The translations under genes and the position numbers were made by a program. A DNA stretch of 64,000 bases from Aspidiotus rigidus (lineage: Eukaryota; Arthropoda; Insecta; Hemiptera; Diaspididae): contig JAVHKY010000015.1 of assembly GCA_035079385.1 (NCBI GenBank), forward strand, positions 930,001 to 994,000. Reading direction: 5' to 3'. This document shows positions 36,701 through 47,653 of the stretch, one piece after another (position 1 is the first letter of the stretch; every line of letters starts with the position of its first letter). The notes under the pieces are model-generated. The model was given only the letters and a program-made list of their open reading frames with translations. It did no database searches and was not told where the DNA came from.

Positions 36701-38489
36701 TGAGAAAAGTGACACGAATATTGAATTAGATTGCGATTGCACTCTATATCGGGAACGCGTTACTCTCGCTAGCTAGTGTTCGATCGCTTTAGAAACCTGG
36801 AATATAACTTCATTACGAAAAAGGTATGCAAATATTTTTATTTCTGAATCGAACTTAAATGGTGGGTCCGCATTCGAGTTCTTTCGCTCCGTTCCGACTG
36901 TGAATATTCTTACCCATATAGGGCCGCGTTGAGCGAAGAAATTATATTTAAAGTTTTATTGTCTCGACGTAATTCGAAATGTTGGGAATCAAAAGTCTTT
37001 CTATTCTGAACAAACGAGTGAACGGAGTTTGGGGTGAGAAATGAAGGGAAAAAAAAGAAAAAAAAAAAAAATTCTAACGAGTTCGAATCGAAAGACAGAC
37101 GAGACATTTGGTCGTTATACTTTTAGTTAGACTTCTCTTTCGAGTGGAAAGTTGGACATATTTCCTGCATCTAAGAAGCATCGTAAGTTCGTTTCGCGGA
37201 TGTACCTTCTTGGCTGAAAATATAGATGAGTTGACAACATCTGCGAACATACGGATATAATTTTAAAGTCTTCTAAATGATTTTGTTTTCGTTACAAACT
37301 ATAGCGAAATTGAAAAATAACATCGTTTTCGAGTGATATTCACGTTTTGAACTGCGAATGGTGTGCGGACAGGAAGGACAGGAGTCGATCTCGTTTTTTT
37401 ACCCTATTTTTCTTCACCCGTACTAAAAATTGAATGGTTGTGAAAGTTTCTACGAGAAATTGAAGGCTGGCTATATTTGGTCTACAATTTTTTTTGAACT
37501 GTTAGTACCTACCCATCTGATATTGAATTGAGATAATAATTGCACAGATCTGATGGTCTATTATTTTATTATCATGTCTATGAACAAGAGAAACGATTAT
37601 AGCTAAATAGAAAACAAAAATGAAAAATCCGTTCTTAAATTCAAGAATATTTGACTTCATGTCTTGTATCAAACCGCACAATGCAATATTTTGAAGGTAC
37701 ACCTTCTTGCTAGAATATGGCTTGTATTTGTTTTTTGCCTTAAAGTTGTGCACTACAATTGAGATATATTTGATCGAACTGGAGCTATTTGTTTTGTTGT
37801 TTTCGCAGTTCAGTCAGGATGAGATATACCACGAGAACGTGTTGAAATTATAGAGGTAGGACCTTCTACTACAAAGACTCGAATACATTGAGCTTTTTTT
37901 TTAACTTCCTCCCTTTGAGAAAAACATAAAATAGTGGACTCGACTCACTTGCTCTTTATTATCATTCATTAGATCCAGAATTTCATGTTGATATTATCTC
38001 CTGTCTTTCAATTTTTATTACCTATCTCAATATGTTATGTTAATTACATGTAAGACCCATTCTGAAATTTTACTTATTTCAAACGTCCTCTTTTGTGACA
38101 TCAATATCATTAACCCGTGACACCCCAACCCCTACCCTTTTGTGACGTCATCAATATCAACCTCAACTTTTTTTTTCTTTTTTTTTTCTTCTTGGAAAAT
38201 GTTTTTTTTGGAACATCAGAAGTGGTTTTTTGGTTTTGGAACATCACGGCTGCTTTCTTTTTAACATCAGAGTTGGAGACGGCTACTTAAAATTTTCCCC
38301 AGGGACACTTGAACAAATTAATAAACAATCGAAGAAGAAGGAGAACAGGCAAATGTTTTGAACTCGAAGAACGAAAAATCAAGAAAGGTCAAAATCAGTA
38401 CTTTTAATTACGAATACGACAAATACAAGCGAATAACAGCGCGACGGCGGAAGCCTCTGAAGAAAGGAAACCTGTCTTACACGGAGGGA

Positions 38490-38665
38490 ACAGCGATTTT
38501 CGCTGTCGGGGCCAAACGATTTTCGTCCGGGCGACTTTCGCAAAGGGGGAGCAGCGATTTTCGTGCAGAAAGAGAAAGAGCGATTTTTGCAGAGGGAGAG
38601 AGAGCGATTTTCGCAGAGAGGCAACTTCAACCGTAAACGATTTTCGTAAAGAGAGAAGTGACTTG
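38490..38665. repeat. Degenerate tandem repeat of CGATTTTCG units
   Basis: About eight copies of (A)CGATTTTCG spaced 15-30 bp apart with GA-rich spacers (GAGAGAGCGATTTTCGCAG). Open frames exist on both strands but reflect the repeat; I see no sign of a protein-coding gene. Unique to unit 1. Confidence 0.6.
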
Positions 38666-38974
38666 CAGTATGCCGTGCACCTGCTTTTATAGGCTAAACT
38701 TTACAGTTCTGATTTGGTGGCCAGTAAAGTCTTACATCTTAGGTATTTGATGGCCAGTGATATATAACAAATATTCACAATATCATCTTAAGCTACTGCA
38801 TCTACTTAGTGGCCAGTAATATTTGTAACACAAAAGGTCTGTATTGGAAAATATTTTTTTTTTTTTTTTTTTTGAGGGAATTTTCCAAAGGTTGCTGAAA
38901 AATTTCAAGGGATGCTCGAGTCCTAAAGTAATACCCCAAGCTGCAGCTCATGGGACCAACAATAGATGGATCTG

Positions 38975-39345
38975 ATTCAAGATCACTCAGACCTGAGTCA
39001 AGATTAGTTAGAGCTACATCAATACCAGATAGGTCCGAATCGATTTTGGATAGATCTACATCAACATTAAAGAGACGTGAATCAACATCACATAGGCGTC
39101 AATACCTGATAGACCTGAACGAATGTTGGATAGACTTGCATGATTACCAGATAGATCTAAATCAACATCAGATAGATCTGCATAGCGTCAATACCAGGTA
39201 GATCTGGACCAACATCGGACAGATCTGATGCAAGATTAGATAGATCTGAACCGTGATCAAATAGATGTGCATCAATACCAGATAGATCTGCATCGACATC
39301 AGGTAAATCTGAATCAATATCAGATAGATCTGAACCAAATTCATG
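38975..39345. repeat. Minisatellite, period about 22-24 bp
   Basis: Roughly fifteen imperfect copies of CATCAACATCAGATAGATCTGA in tandem. Unit 2 has only about four related copies (about 47055-47140), so the array expanded in unit 1 or shrank in unit 2. Confidence 0.75.
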
Positions 39346-39865
39346 AGTGGTTTTCTGGGAAGATCAAAAATAGTTTTTCTGGAACGTAATATAGTATGTT
39401 GCTTTTTTTTGGAACACAGAAATGCTATTATATCAACTGATACCGTTCTCGCAATGAAAACCACTTGTAAGTACGTTTTTAGGTGCAAAGCTACCTAATA
39501 AAAAAAGTGGACCTGTATTGATTTGGTAATATTAGTATGCCAAATTTGGAGGCCAAGACTTTGCAATAACAGCAAACAACATAATAATTGTTGTCTTATG
39601 CATTTGCGTTTATTCCGATTGCATACTAAGGTGTTCTAGTGTATTAAAAAAGTATAGAAGTGCAGTTTATTTACAGTTCAAGTGTAGCTGCTCTTCATTG
39701 TTTGTTACCCTATGACTGGTGGAACGTCACATTGCTGTCAGAAGTGGTATCTAATACTTCACGTTCCAGAGTGAATTGAATATTTCTATGTGTAGTGGAA
39801 CCGTGAGTGGACCTCCAATTATACTGATACCTATTGAATGTTGGTGATTTGACAAACTGTCGATA

Positions 39866-39997
39866 ATGGTGATAAAGAAAGTACATGATTTATTGCGTGA
39901 GAAGTTATGCAAAGAATTTTGGGATAGAAAATTAACAGTTGATGAAAGTGAAGTCAATCTTCTACTGAATCTGCAAGAAAGTCATCTAGACGACTGA
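39866..39997 (+). pseudogene. Small conserved reading frame upstream of gene copy 1
   Basis: ATG at 39866 opens 43 codons starting MVIKKVHDLL and containing KLCKEFW and KLTVDESEV, then TGA. The same frame is present upstream of copy 2, where it runs four codons further. Differences between the two include silent and conservative ones. Copy 1 has a stop (GAC GAC TGA) where copy 2 reads GAA GAT GTA, so it may be broken. Just upstream of the ATG there is an in-frame TGA in both copies. I do not recognise the peptide. It could be an exon of an unseen gene captured by the duplication. Confidence 0.35.
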
Positions 39998-40155
39998 CTC
40001 AATGTATGAGATTTTGAGACATGGCGCAGCTGATCCTATGAATGAAACTGTAATAGGCGATGTATCATAGGAATCTCTATTGAATGAACCTTTGCAAATA
40101 GATGGGGCAAAACTGTTTGAAATTCGTGCAAGTACCTTTTAGTGATCTAAAGTGA

Positions 40156-40276
40156 TACATAGATGAATAAAATTCAAGTTTTTTCACGGCTCTGCCATCG
40201 TTTATTGAGTAATAAAGATCGCTGACCGACGTTTTGGTAAAACCTATACCATCTTCGGGGTCTTGGACAAAAGTGA
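40156..40276. mobile_element. Penelope-like terminal fragment, insertion specific to unit 1
   Basis: Unit 2 reads continuously from ATTTAAAGTGAATAC at the matching place. Unit 1 has about 121 extra bases between two AAAGTGA copies (40149-40155 and 40270-40276), which looks like a 7 bp target duplication. The insert contains GACCGACGTTTTGGTAAAAC and ACCATCTTCGGGGTC, resembling the ACCGAAACGTCGG-type ends I associate with Penelope elements. The family call is tentative; the insertion itself is clear. Confidence 0.5.
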
Positions 40277-40648
40277 ATACTCTACATTCCATTTCACATG
40301 AAGTGAACAGAATAATTTTTCAACCTAGGCAACATTCAGAAAGGTAAAAAGTCCTTACAAGTATAGTATTGTATTTTCAAAAATTTTCTCTGTATCGTTA
40401 AAGATGAGTAAATACAAATGAAATTTATTTCTCAAGCGTAGTGTAAGTTAACAAATCAAATACAGGTGCCTACACAACTTGGTAAATGAAAAAATAATCA
40501 TCTTTTCAAATATATACGTTTCAACTTCATTTCGATGATACGTATAGATCTATGTTTTGTACCTGAAGATCATCAAAGTACACGTTATACCATAATTTAA
40601 AACGTCTCTAATTTTCAAAATCATTCCAAGTTTTGTTCTTTGTGACAG

Positions 40649-40802
40649 AATAAGATGGGTTTATTGGTCAAACTGTTGAGGAAACCAACATTTATCGTTT
40701 CGATTTATTTTTCTACGTTTATGATCATTATTTTTTCTAACAAAAGTTGTGGTTGCGATGATTTTTTATTTGTATTCCAAACACCAAATTTGGACGAAGT
40801 GG
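40649..40802 (+). CDS. Copy 1 signal-peptide exon and its acceptor
   Basis: TTGTTCTTTGTGACAG ends at 40648 and the ATG follows at 40655. The same pyrimidine-rich CAG sits 6 bp before the ATG in copies 2 (48296) and 3 (53049). The exon ends G|GTGAGT at 40802 (phase 1); copies 2 and 3 use A|GTAAGT at the same codon. Confidence 0.7.
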
Positions 40803-43800
40803 GTGAGTTCTTATTGCAACATTTTTTATTCTATATAATTTACTTCAGATTAGACACAGCACACTAAATTTTGGACGGTGTGCTCAACCTTCATGATTTC
40901 AGAAATTTTATTTTTTGGGTGGGTCGTCTAAATAATCACAGAAATTGTTCTTCCTCCTTCCCAGCGCCGGATCTAGGAATTCCAAAGCAGGGGTCCTAAA
41001 TTTTTTTTCAAGCATTAGAGATCTTTTTTCTTTTCAGTTGGTATTTACTATAAAATTTGATTTGTATAGTTTGGTACCATATAACTAATGGTAATAGTTT
41101 CTATGTAATTAAGTGATCGCTCATAGTGCGTAAAATTAATTTATTGGAATTGACAAAAACATTGTTGTTCGAATCAAAAAAAAAAAAAAAAAAAAAAAAA
41201 AAGTATTAAAATTGAAAAAGAACAGGTGGATTGAAGATTTTTCAGAATTTTGTAAATCACTGGATCCTCTCTTTATTTAAAATTCGACCACATCGCTTGA
41301 AAATGGAGTTTCCGATATACCAACATTGTTTCTATGATTTGGAAGCGTAGTCTCATTGTTGTGAAATGAGTCGACGCATGACTGTCAGCACTTTCAATAG
41401 TAGGAGCAACAGCAATTGAATTTAAATCATCTGTTTCGGAATTTTCACCTGTGACTGTACAAATAGAAGGCTGAGGAGTTGTATTGAAAAAGAAAAATCA
41501 ATTTTTCTAGTCTTTGAAAGAACATCCTGCAACTCTTCGTCTCTCTATTTGGCTCGTTTTTTTTTCTCACTCCCGGATTTATAAATGTGTGGCCTGGTAA
41601 GCCTGTCACCGCTGCCTGACATGGTCAAATAACAATTCAACAAATACCGAAAAACATCAATGTAGTAATGATGAACAATTTTTATATCAAGGAAAATGTG
41701 TGTATATGATTAAAATTTAGCGTACTCATTTCACATCAACTTGAATTTTCTTGCACGCTCTGTGTGTTAATCCATCTTTGATGTAACTTATAACTTGTCA
41801 ATGTAGGTATCAGCCCGGACAAAAATATATTTTACTAACGGATTCCCTCTCCTCTCTTCAAGCTATGACTGATCCCTTCTCAAATAATCCTTTGATCCAA
41901 CGTATTTTCATACACTTCATACCATTCATTCAATAAACTCTCACCTCACACTGGCTTGGATTGCAGGCCACGTCAATTTTCCATTACATGATGATGTAGA
42001 TGAAGCCGCTAAAAAAGGCTACTTCGCTACCAAAAATTACTGATCCAATTCTATCACCTGCAAAAGACTTGAAGGTATATCACACTTCATTATCACAAAA
42101 AATTTGGCACTCATCTTGGGAAAATCAGTCGAATAACAAATTAAGAAAAATAAAACGTGAACCCACATTTTGGTCCTCATCCCAACGAAATTCAAGGCAA
42201 GAGGAGGTCATTTTAGCTCGGCTGCGAATAGGCCACACTCGTCTTACTCATACTTATCTTCTCACTAATCTCGCTCCTCCATCATGCCCTCACTGTCTCC
42301 AAGAAAATTTATCAGTTGATCATTTTTTCTCATGCCCCGTCCTGCAACCCACTCGAATCGCCCTAAATATATTTTCCATTATCAATGCAGCATTAAACAA
42401 CAACTCCGAAACCATCGACTCAACCCTGACTTATTTACGCACCACTCAATTCTACAACTTCATATAATTCACCAACAAATTCCGTTCGATCGCCACTCAA
42501 TTCCACTAATACGTACCTAATCTAACCTAATTTAAGTTCTAAAATAAGATTGTAACGCCGAGCAAATAACCCTCGTGCAGTTTATAATGCTCGTAAAATA
42601 ATAATTAAAAAAAAAATGAAATAGAAAAGTTATAAAGCGATTATAATAGGAGATAAGTGATTTACTTATCTCCTGGTGAACTTTACCGGTCCTCACCTGT
42701 ATACTTATTTACGAGTACATCGTCAATGTATACCTACAAAAATGTCGGTATGAATTCTAGTTCAAATAAACTCGCGATATTAGCTATTTATTTTTTTCCC
42801 GCGTATGGCTGTAGTCTTAGCAAATGTCCCGGTCTACGGGACCCTAGCACCCTCCTGAATCCGGCGCTGCTACTTCATCCCGTTCTTATTCTTGGCTTGT
42901 TGTAAATCTTCATCTCCTTCATCAATGTTATATGCAACGGTTTCAAAATTCTCTACATCTTCAATGTGGAGGAGTTCCGAACTGGTATTCTAAACCATCA
43001 AAATACTTATTGCAATCGGTAAAGGCAACATAGGTAATCAAAATCTAAAATTATCATTATGGTTGAAAATGATTTTGCTCTTTGCTGTTCCTATTTGTGA
43101 ACGAGTTACAGGTCGTTCAGTACCGACATTGAGAGAAAATGGCTTGTGTAGTATTAATATTATTGACCACAATTTTCAATAATATGATGATGAACTTTTT
43201 TTTTTTTTTTTTTTGAATCATAATATCCATAAATAAAAGTAAATATTCTCATACTTCGGAGGGTTGACTTGATCCATGGGTTTGTACTTAGTTGCAGGGA
43301 CTTTTGGTCATCCCTGGCAAACTATTCTAGTACTAAACTAAAGGAAAAGGTGGAATTAAAAAGCTTTCCAGGGGTACTGGCACTCCTTTTTTGTACAAGC
43401 TGGAAATAGAGAACAGCTTCATGAGCAAGCAACTGATGATATTTGCTGGTTGTAGGTATTTTACGACTTTTTGGAAATGTAATCAAAATGGATAGCCCAT
43501 GGTGGTATTCTGGTCCCAGAGAGAAACAACAATTGTGTTACTGCGCAAAAATAAAAGCCGATCTTCCATATATGGATTACGATATTATTAACGATTGGCA
43601 CCAACACAAGGAAATTATGCAGACTAAAGTAATGCAGTGTCCCACCTTACCGGCCATGTTTGTTTACAAGACAGGTCGGCAGGATATTATTGAGGTAATC
43701 ATTCCACAACGGCGCAATTACGATGTTTTACTGGATTCAGGATCCATCAAACAAGCAAATTTCACTAAGGAGTGTAAGTGATTCTTCGACATTGTTTTTA

Positions 43801-46043
43801 TTAATAATTACGCAGTTTACACGACATTCGTGAGCATGATACACATATCTCCGACTCCGTGTACATAGTCTCACATTAATGAAAACGGTCATCAACTCTT
43901 ATCGTCAGCCTCCCTTGTGCATGAGTCAAAGAGCCATGCCGTCTGTCTCAGGGCGGAGCTCAAAATCCTATAAAAACTGTCGCAAAGTTGACCTCATCAA
44001 AAAAGATATTAATCTTTTCCATAATAAGTATGTATCACTAGACCTCTATAAATGAGTAAACCAAGCAGCACAAGCAAGAAATACAACCTGTTTTGAAAAA
44101 AAGAGGATTATCTGTGCACTATGGGCTTGTGCAGCTGAGAAAGCACCTGGAGATGTATACGTTCCCGCATTGATATTTTGTTCTGTTCAAATAATAATTA
44201 TAACAACATCACTATGCCTCCTTCATTTTAGATGGAAACAAGTACCAAGACGATTTTACCGAATCTGTACTTAGCAAATTTAATGAAGAAGACCACAGAA
44301 ATTTATGTGCTGCAGCGAAGAAGTATGTCGATTTGACCTTTCTCGCCAATGAAGTCCAACACCCTCAAACATACAAATTTGTAACTGAATCAAACCTAAA
44401 AGAAGTCCATACTGCAATACTTTGTCCAACGTCGCCAAAGTTATACCTTTATCCCGGAGATTCGACGGACAAAGTAAAATTATTTGTCGTTCCAGACTTG
44501 ATTGATCGCCACAATTTTGAAGTCTGCGACAGAGAATTTGGATCAGTATCTCCTTGTAAGTTGAATGTATTGTGTCAGAGCAAATTCCACCCTGTCGTTA
44601 TACTGACCAATTATTTTCTTATAATCTTGCTAATATTTGTGGTTGGGCTGAGTTGCAACAACTAGTTTTACCTTCCTTGTTCTTCACTTTTGTTCTGAAA
44701 AAATTCCCGATTTCAAAATTTGTGTAGTGTTAGCAGTTGCTAAGTGTGCATCGCTACTTTTTTGCACCGCTGTGACTGAAAGAATCGGTAAGAAGGCCTC
44801 TGAAAATCATGATTCCATAAAAGACTCGATAAAAATTAAAATATCGAAGGAGATTATCTCAACTATAGGAGGTACATTTACCTGCTCAAAAGATCAAGTA
44901 TGTTGTATTGAATATGAATTTCACTTGAATCCATTGTAGGTGATATTTCTGATGTGTCAGAAGATTCTTATGCAAACTACAAATATCTGATTCAATTGGA
45001 TCAGGAAAGTCGGCTGAGATTATGCAAGAAGGCGCGACAGCACCTATCACTTCCAACCACAGATTCATTTGTACCGGAAGCTAGGGCGTACTCGTTCAAG
45101 CATAAGAAAGGAGAAGAAATACAAGATTCTGCTTTACTCTGCCCAAAACTACCGGAAATATATTTGCGTCTGGAAGAGCAAAAAAATCCACCTCTTAAAG
45201 ATCCATTGGTCAAGACAATCAAATTAACCATTCTCCAAAGTCCATACGAGCATTACATCTATAGGATTAAATTTTTTGACTATGTTCTCCGGATCAGTGA
45301 GTATTAAATGATATAATGGTGTTTGTATTTCGATACCCATAACTTCTTTGACTTTTCAGCCGAGTATGACTTGACTTACTGGTCTGTTTGATTATGTGTG
45401 AATGAAATTAACAGATAACGTAAGAGTCATCACAAGTGTCATAGATGTTGTAATATTAATTTAAAGCCTCACTGTTCTTTAGCACTGCATATCCTCAAAG
45501 TTTTTGTCATCAAAAGTCAAAATTTTTCCTAGTAGAGAATGTATACCCAACAGAAGTAAAATCAAGTTCTCCGTTGAAAGAACTAACGATGTAAATTATG
45601 CTCGCGTCATGATATTGTTATTCATTTTCTAAATGCGTCAATAATAAAGATGCTCCAATCTTATAGGCGAGAAGGAAGTACCACAAACCCATCAAATGAT
45701 TAAAACACATTGGTTCTCCACTTTAAATGAGGAAGATCGATGGAAGCTCTGTTACAAAGCACAGAAACACATCCCTGACTCCAACGCACTGAAACTTCTT
45801 TCACTAGACTCTATTGAGTATCCAGAAGTGAGAGAATTTGTTAAAAGAGGTCGCGGTGGTGACTCTGAATACAGGGAGACAGCTACTGATGTTACTATTC
45901 GATGTTTCCGATTTCCTTGGGTATACTTGAGAATAATTGAGGAGCTCGAAGATGACGGAATAAAAAGACGAGTAGTACTGATATCGTTTGAAGGAGACTC
46001 GTTCTCATTCCTAGGACTCAAACGACCACATTATTTCAATTAG
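40655..46043 (+). CDS. Tandem secreted four-module protein, copy 1
   Basis: Exons 40655-40802, 43456-43773, 44232-44555, 44940-45296 and 45667-46043 join in frame, all at phase 1 introns, to 507 residues. Exon 1 is a signal peptide: basic start (KLLRK), a hydrophobic run (TFIVSIYFSTFMIIIF), then SNKSCGCDD. Each further exon encodes one related module: an acidic/aromatic lead, LC-x2-A, a 33-50 residue spacer, then CPTLP-x-MFVY, CPTSPKLYLY, CPKLPEIYLR or CFRFPWVYLR. Module 1 has an extra Cys (LCYC). No transmembrane segment follows the signal, so it is predicted secreted. The family and function are not recognised. Intron 1 is enlarged to 2.65 kb by a hAT element. An acceptor-like CAG ends 6 bp before the ATG, suggesting an upstream untranslated exon. 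Confidence 0.8.
41176..41202. repeat. A27 homopolymer
   Basis: An uninterrupted run of 27 A inside the hAT element; no LINE or processed sequence is recognisable on its 5' side. Confidence 0.85.
41815..42615 (+). mobile_element. 5'-truncated I-like LINE inside the hAT element
   Basis: It begins within RNase H (FTNGFPLLSS-type, LTDSLSSLQAM at about 41835), has the worn GH.NFPLHDDV.EAAKKAT block, and from 42000 an open frame to 42467: KATSLPKITDP, then REPTFWSSSQRNSRQEEVIL, LRIGHTRLTH and CPHC...DHFFSCP. This aligns closely with the end of the 2.1-5.9 kb LINE (LRIGHTRITH, CPYC...KHFFSCP). The 3' end reads GCTCGTAAAATAATAATTA10, like GGCTCGTAAAAA of the other copy. Third copy of this family in the window. 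Confidence 0.8.
42646..42672. repeat. Short perfect-arm hairpin
   Basis: AGGAGATAAGT, 5 bases, ACTTATCTCCT: 11 bp arms near the right end of the hAT element. Confidence 0.7.
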
Positions 46044-46218
46044 AAAAGATTACATTCAGCAAAACGGTGTTTTCATTACTGTATTGTATAAGATTAAGTC
46101 CATAAATATATTTTACTATAGTAATCATGAAAATGAACACATTTAACTACCGTACATTTCCCAAAAATCCCATTATAAAATACTGAACAAAAACATGACG
46201 TTCTGTGGAGCCGACCTA

Positions 46219-46345
46219 TATTTTTGATTTGATTTGATTTATTAGCTTCTCCATTATTACAGAGGTTGCTACCACCATGTACAAATATACATATATCTTA
46301 TAGCTTAGTACATAATTATGAACTACCATACAATATATACTCCAA
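46219..46345 (-). mobile_element. LINE 3'-end fragment (antisense), unit 1 only
   Basis: Unit 2 reads CCTAAATTTTAGAGAGTAAA without a break where unit 1 has about 127 extra bases. Read on the minus strand, the insert ends GGAGAAGCTAATAAATCAAA followed by repeated AATCA units, the look of a LINE 3' tail of short tandem repeats. No coding part is left. Confidence 0.45.
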
Positions 46346-46383
46346 GTAGAGAGTAAAAAATATGCTAATTAAATCACAGTGCA

Positions 46384-46750
46384 ATTTCTGAGCCGTTTGG
46401 GTGGCGGCCCGTTTCTTTTTGACCGTTCCATTTGTTGAGATGCTGGGCCTGGTGTTGGTCTGGCCGTGTCCTCTCCAGCTAGCTGTGTCAGTACTGGTGA
46501 ATCAGGCAACACCGTAGAGTATCCACGGCTAGAGGAGCTGGTGGTCTTGGGCCCCCAAATGGTTGGGTGGAACCGAAAGTGGTGTTTCCTTGGGACGGCC
46601 GTTTATTGTAACTGGTCATTGTGACGCTGTAGGATTCGATCAGAGTCCAGACTCACACTGTAATGGTGAGATCTGTGCACTTCCTTTACGTGCCCAAACG
46701 CACACGTTAATTTATTATTGTGAAAGACTCGCGCCTCACCACGTTGTAGA
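46384..46750 (-). mobile_element. Gypsy-like LTR retrotransposon remnant (polyprotein C-terminus)
   Basis: On the minus strand a readable stretch gives VSLDSDRILQRHNDQL (like the 'W.RHIDQLR' block after integrase) and, after a stop and about 45 residues of Pro/Thr/Ser-rich sequence, RNGPPPKRLRNC (like the RPPxRL motif near the end of Gypsy polyproteins). Stops and no LTR pair make it a short dead remnant. It sits between units 1 and 2. The assignment rests on two short motifs. Confidence 0.45.
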
Positions 46751-47653
46751 CCCTTTCAACCTTAATTTTTTTATTTTTGTCTTTTCATTTTGTGTATTTT
46801 TTCGAAGATTATTTCTTTTGAACATCAGAAGTGTTTTTTTTTTTTTTGGAACATTCCGATTGTTTTTCTATTTTTAACATCATACTTGTAGGTACAGGTG
46901 GCTTCTTAAAATTTTCCCGAGGGATGCTTGAACAAAATGATAAACAAGAAAAAAGGATTATATTTTTTTTTTGAGGAAATTTTCTAAAGGTTGCTGAAAA
47001 ATTTCAAGGGATGCTCAAGTCCTAGAGTAAACCGCAAGCTGCTGCTCGTGGGAGCAACGTCAGATGGATGTGATTCAAGATCAGTCAGATATACGCCAAG
47101 ATCAGATGGATCTGCATTGACATCAGGTAGATCTATCTGAACCAAATTTATAGGTGGTGGTTTTCTGGGAAGATCAGAGATGGTTTTTCTGGAACGTAAT
47201 ATAGTTGCTTCTTTTTTTAGAGATCAGAAATGATTTTATATCCTCTCATACCTCTCTGGCAATGAAAACCTCTTGCAAGTGGACCTGTATTGATTCAACC
47301 AGTAATATTAGTATTACTTTGGAGGCCAAGACTTTGCAATAACAGCAAATAAGATAACAGTGTTATGCTTTTGCGTTTATTCTGCTTGAATAATTATGGT
47401 GTTCTAGACAATTAAAAAAGTGCAAAAGTGCAGTGTATTTACAGTTTAAGAAATAAAGGTTAGTTACATGTGTAGCTGTTATTCATTGTTTGTTACCCTA
47501 TAACTAGTGGAACGTCACATTGCTGTCAGAAGTGATATCTGAGACATCACGCTTCGGATTGAAGTGGATATTTTTATGTGTAGTGGAACCGTGAGTGAAC
47601 TTCCAATTATACTGATACCTATTGAATGTTGGTGATTTGACAAACTGTCCATA

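Larger units (their letters stand above)
30756..38160. other. Non-coding stretch with CpG-rich patches, no gene supported
   Basis: No supported exon. Visible details: a T29 run at 32485-32513; a CpG-richer patch at about 32040-32460 and another at 36240-36440, either of which could be a promoter or 5' exon of an unseen gene; direct repeats of GATAGTACCGATTGTA at about 33338 and 33400; a 20 bp perfect palindrome at 33711-33730; two TGACGTCA sites at 34723-34730 and 34754-34761 and one at 38143-38150. Confidence 0.4.
40962..42869 (-). mobile_element. hAT-family element in intron 1 of copy 1
   Basis: The left end is CAGCGCCGGATCTAGGAATT (40962) and the right end is the complement CTCCTGAATCCGGCGCTG (ending 42869). 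The 8 bp flanks CTCCTTCC and CTACTTCA differ at two places. The empty site is preserved in copy 3 (TTTTCTCCTTCTACCCGTTC) and copy 2, confirming insertion after duplication and an 8 bp target as expected for hAT. On the minus strand at about 41220-41625 a worn N-terminus resembling hAT transposases of the ZMYM type is readable (KSGSEKKKRAKQRDEELQDV). The rest of the transposase is gone. A LINE has inserted inside. Confidence 0.7.
38163..46780 (+). repeat. Tandem duplication unit 1
   Basis: The start of similarity with unit 2 is seen in the T-rich leader (GGAACATCAGAAGTG at 38212 and AACATCAGAAGTG at about 46820), continues through TTTCAAGGGATGCTCGAGTCC (38910; 46999) and the 39500-40640 upstream region, and runs through the whole gene to about 46380. 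Unit 1 is longer because it holds a minisatellite, a Penelope-like fragment, a hAT element with a LINE, a LINE tail and a Gypsy-like remnant that the others lack. Confidence 0.8.

Noticed and set aside
38379..38636. Protein gene over the CGATTTTCG repeat
   Set aside because: Both strands are open because of the repeat; no start context, domain or counterpart in units 2 and 3.
44727..44939. Extra exon between modules 2 and 3 in copy 1
   Set aside because: The matching region in copy 3 is broken and using it would destroy the uniform phase 1 joining; it is better read as intron.
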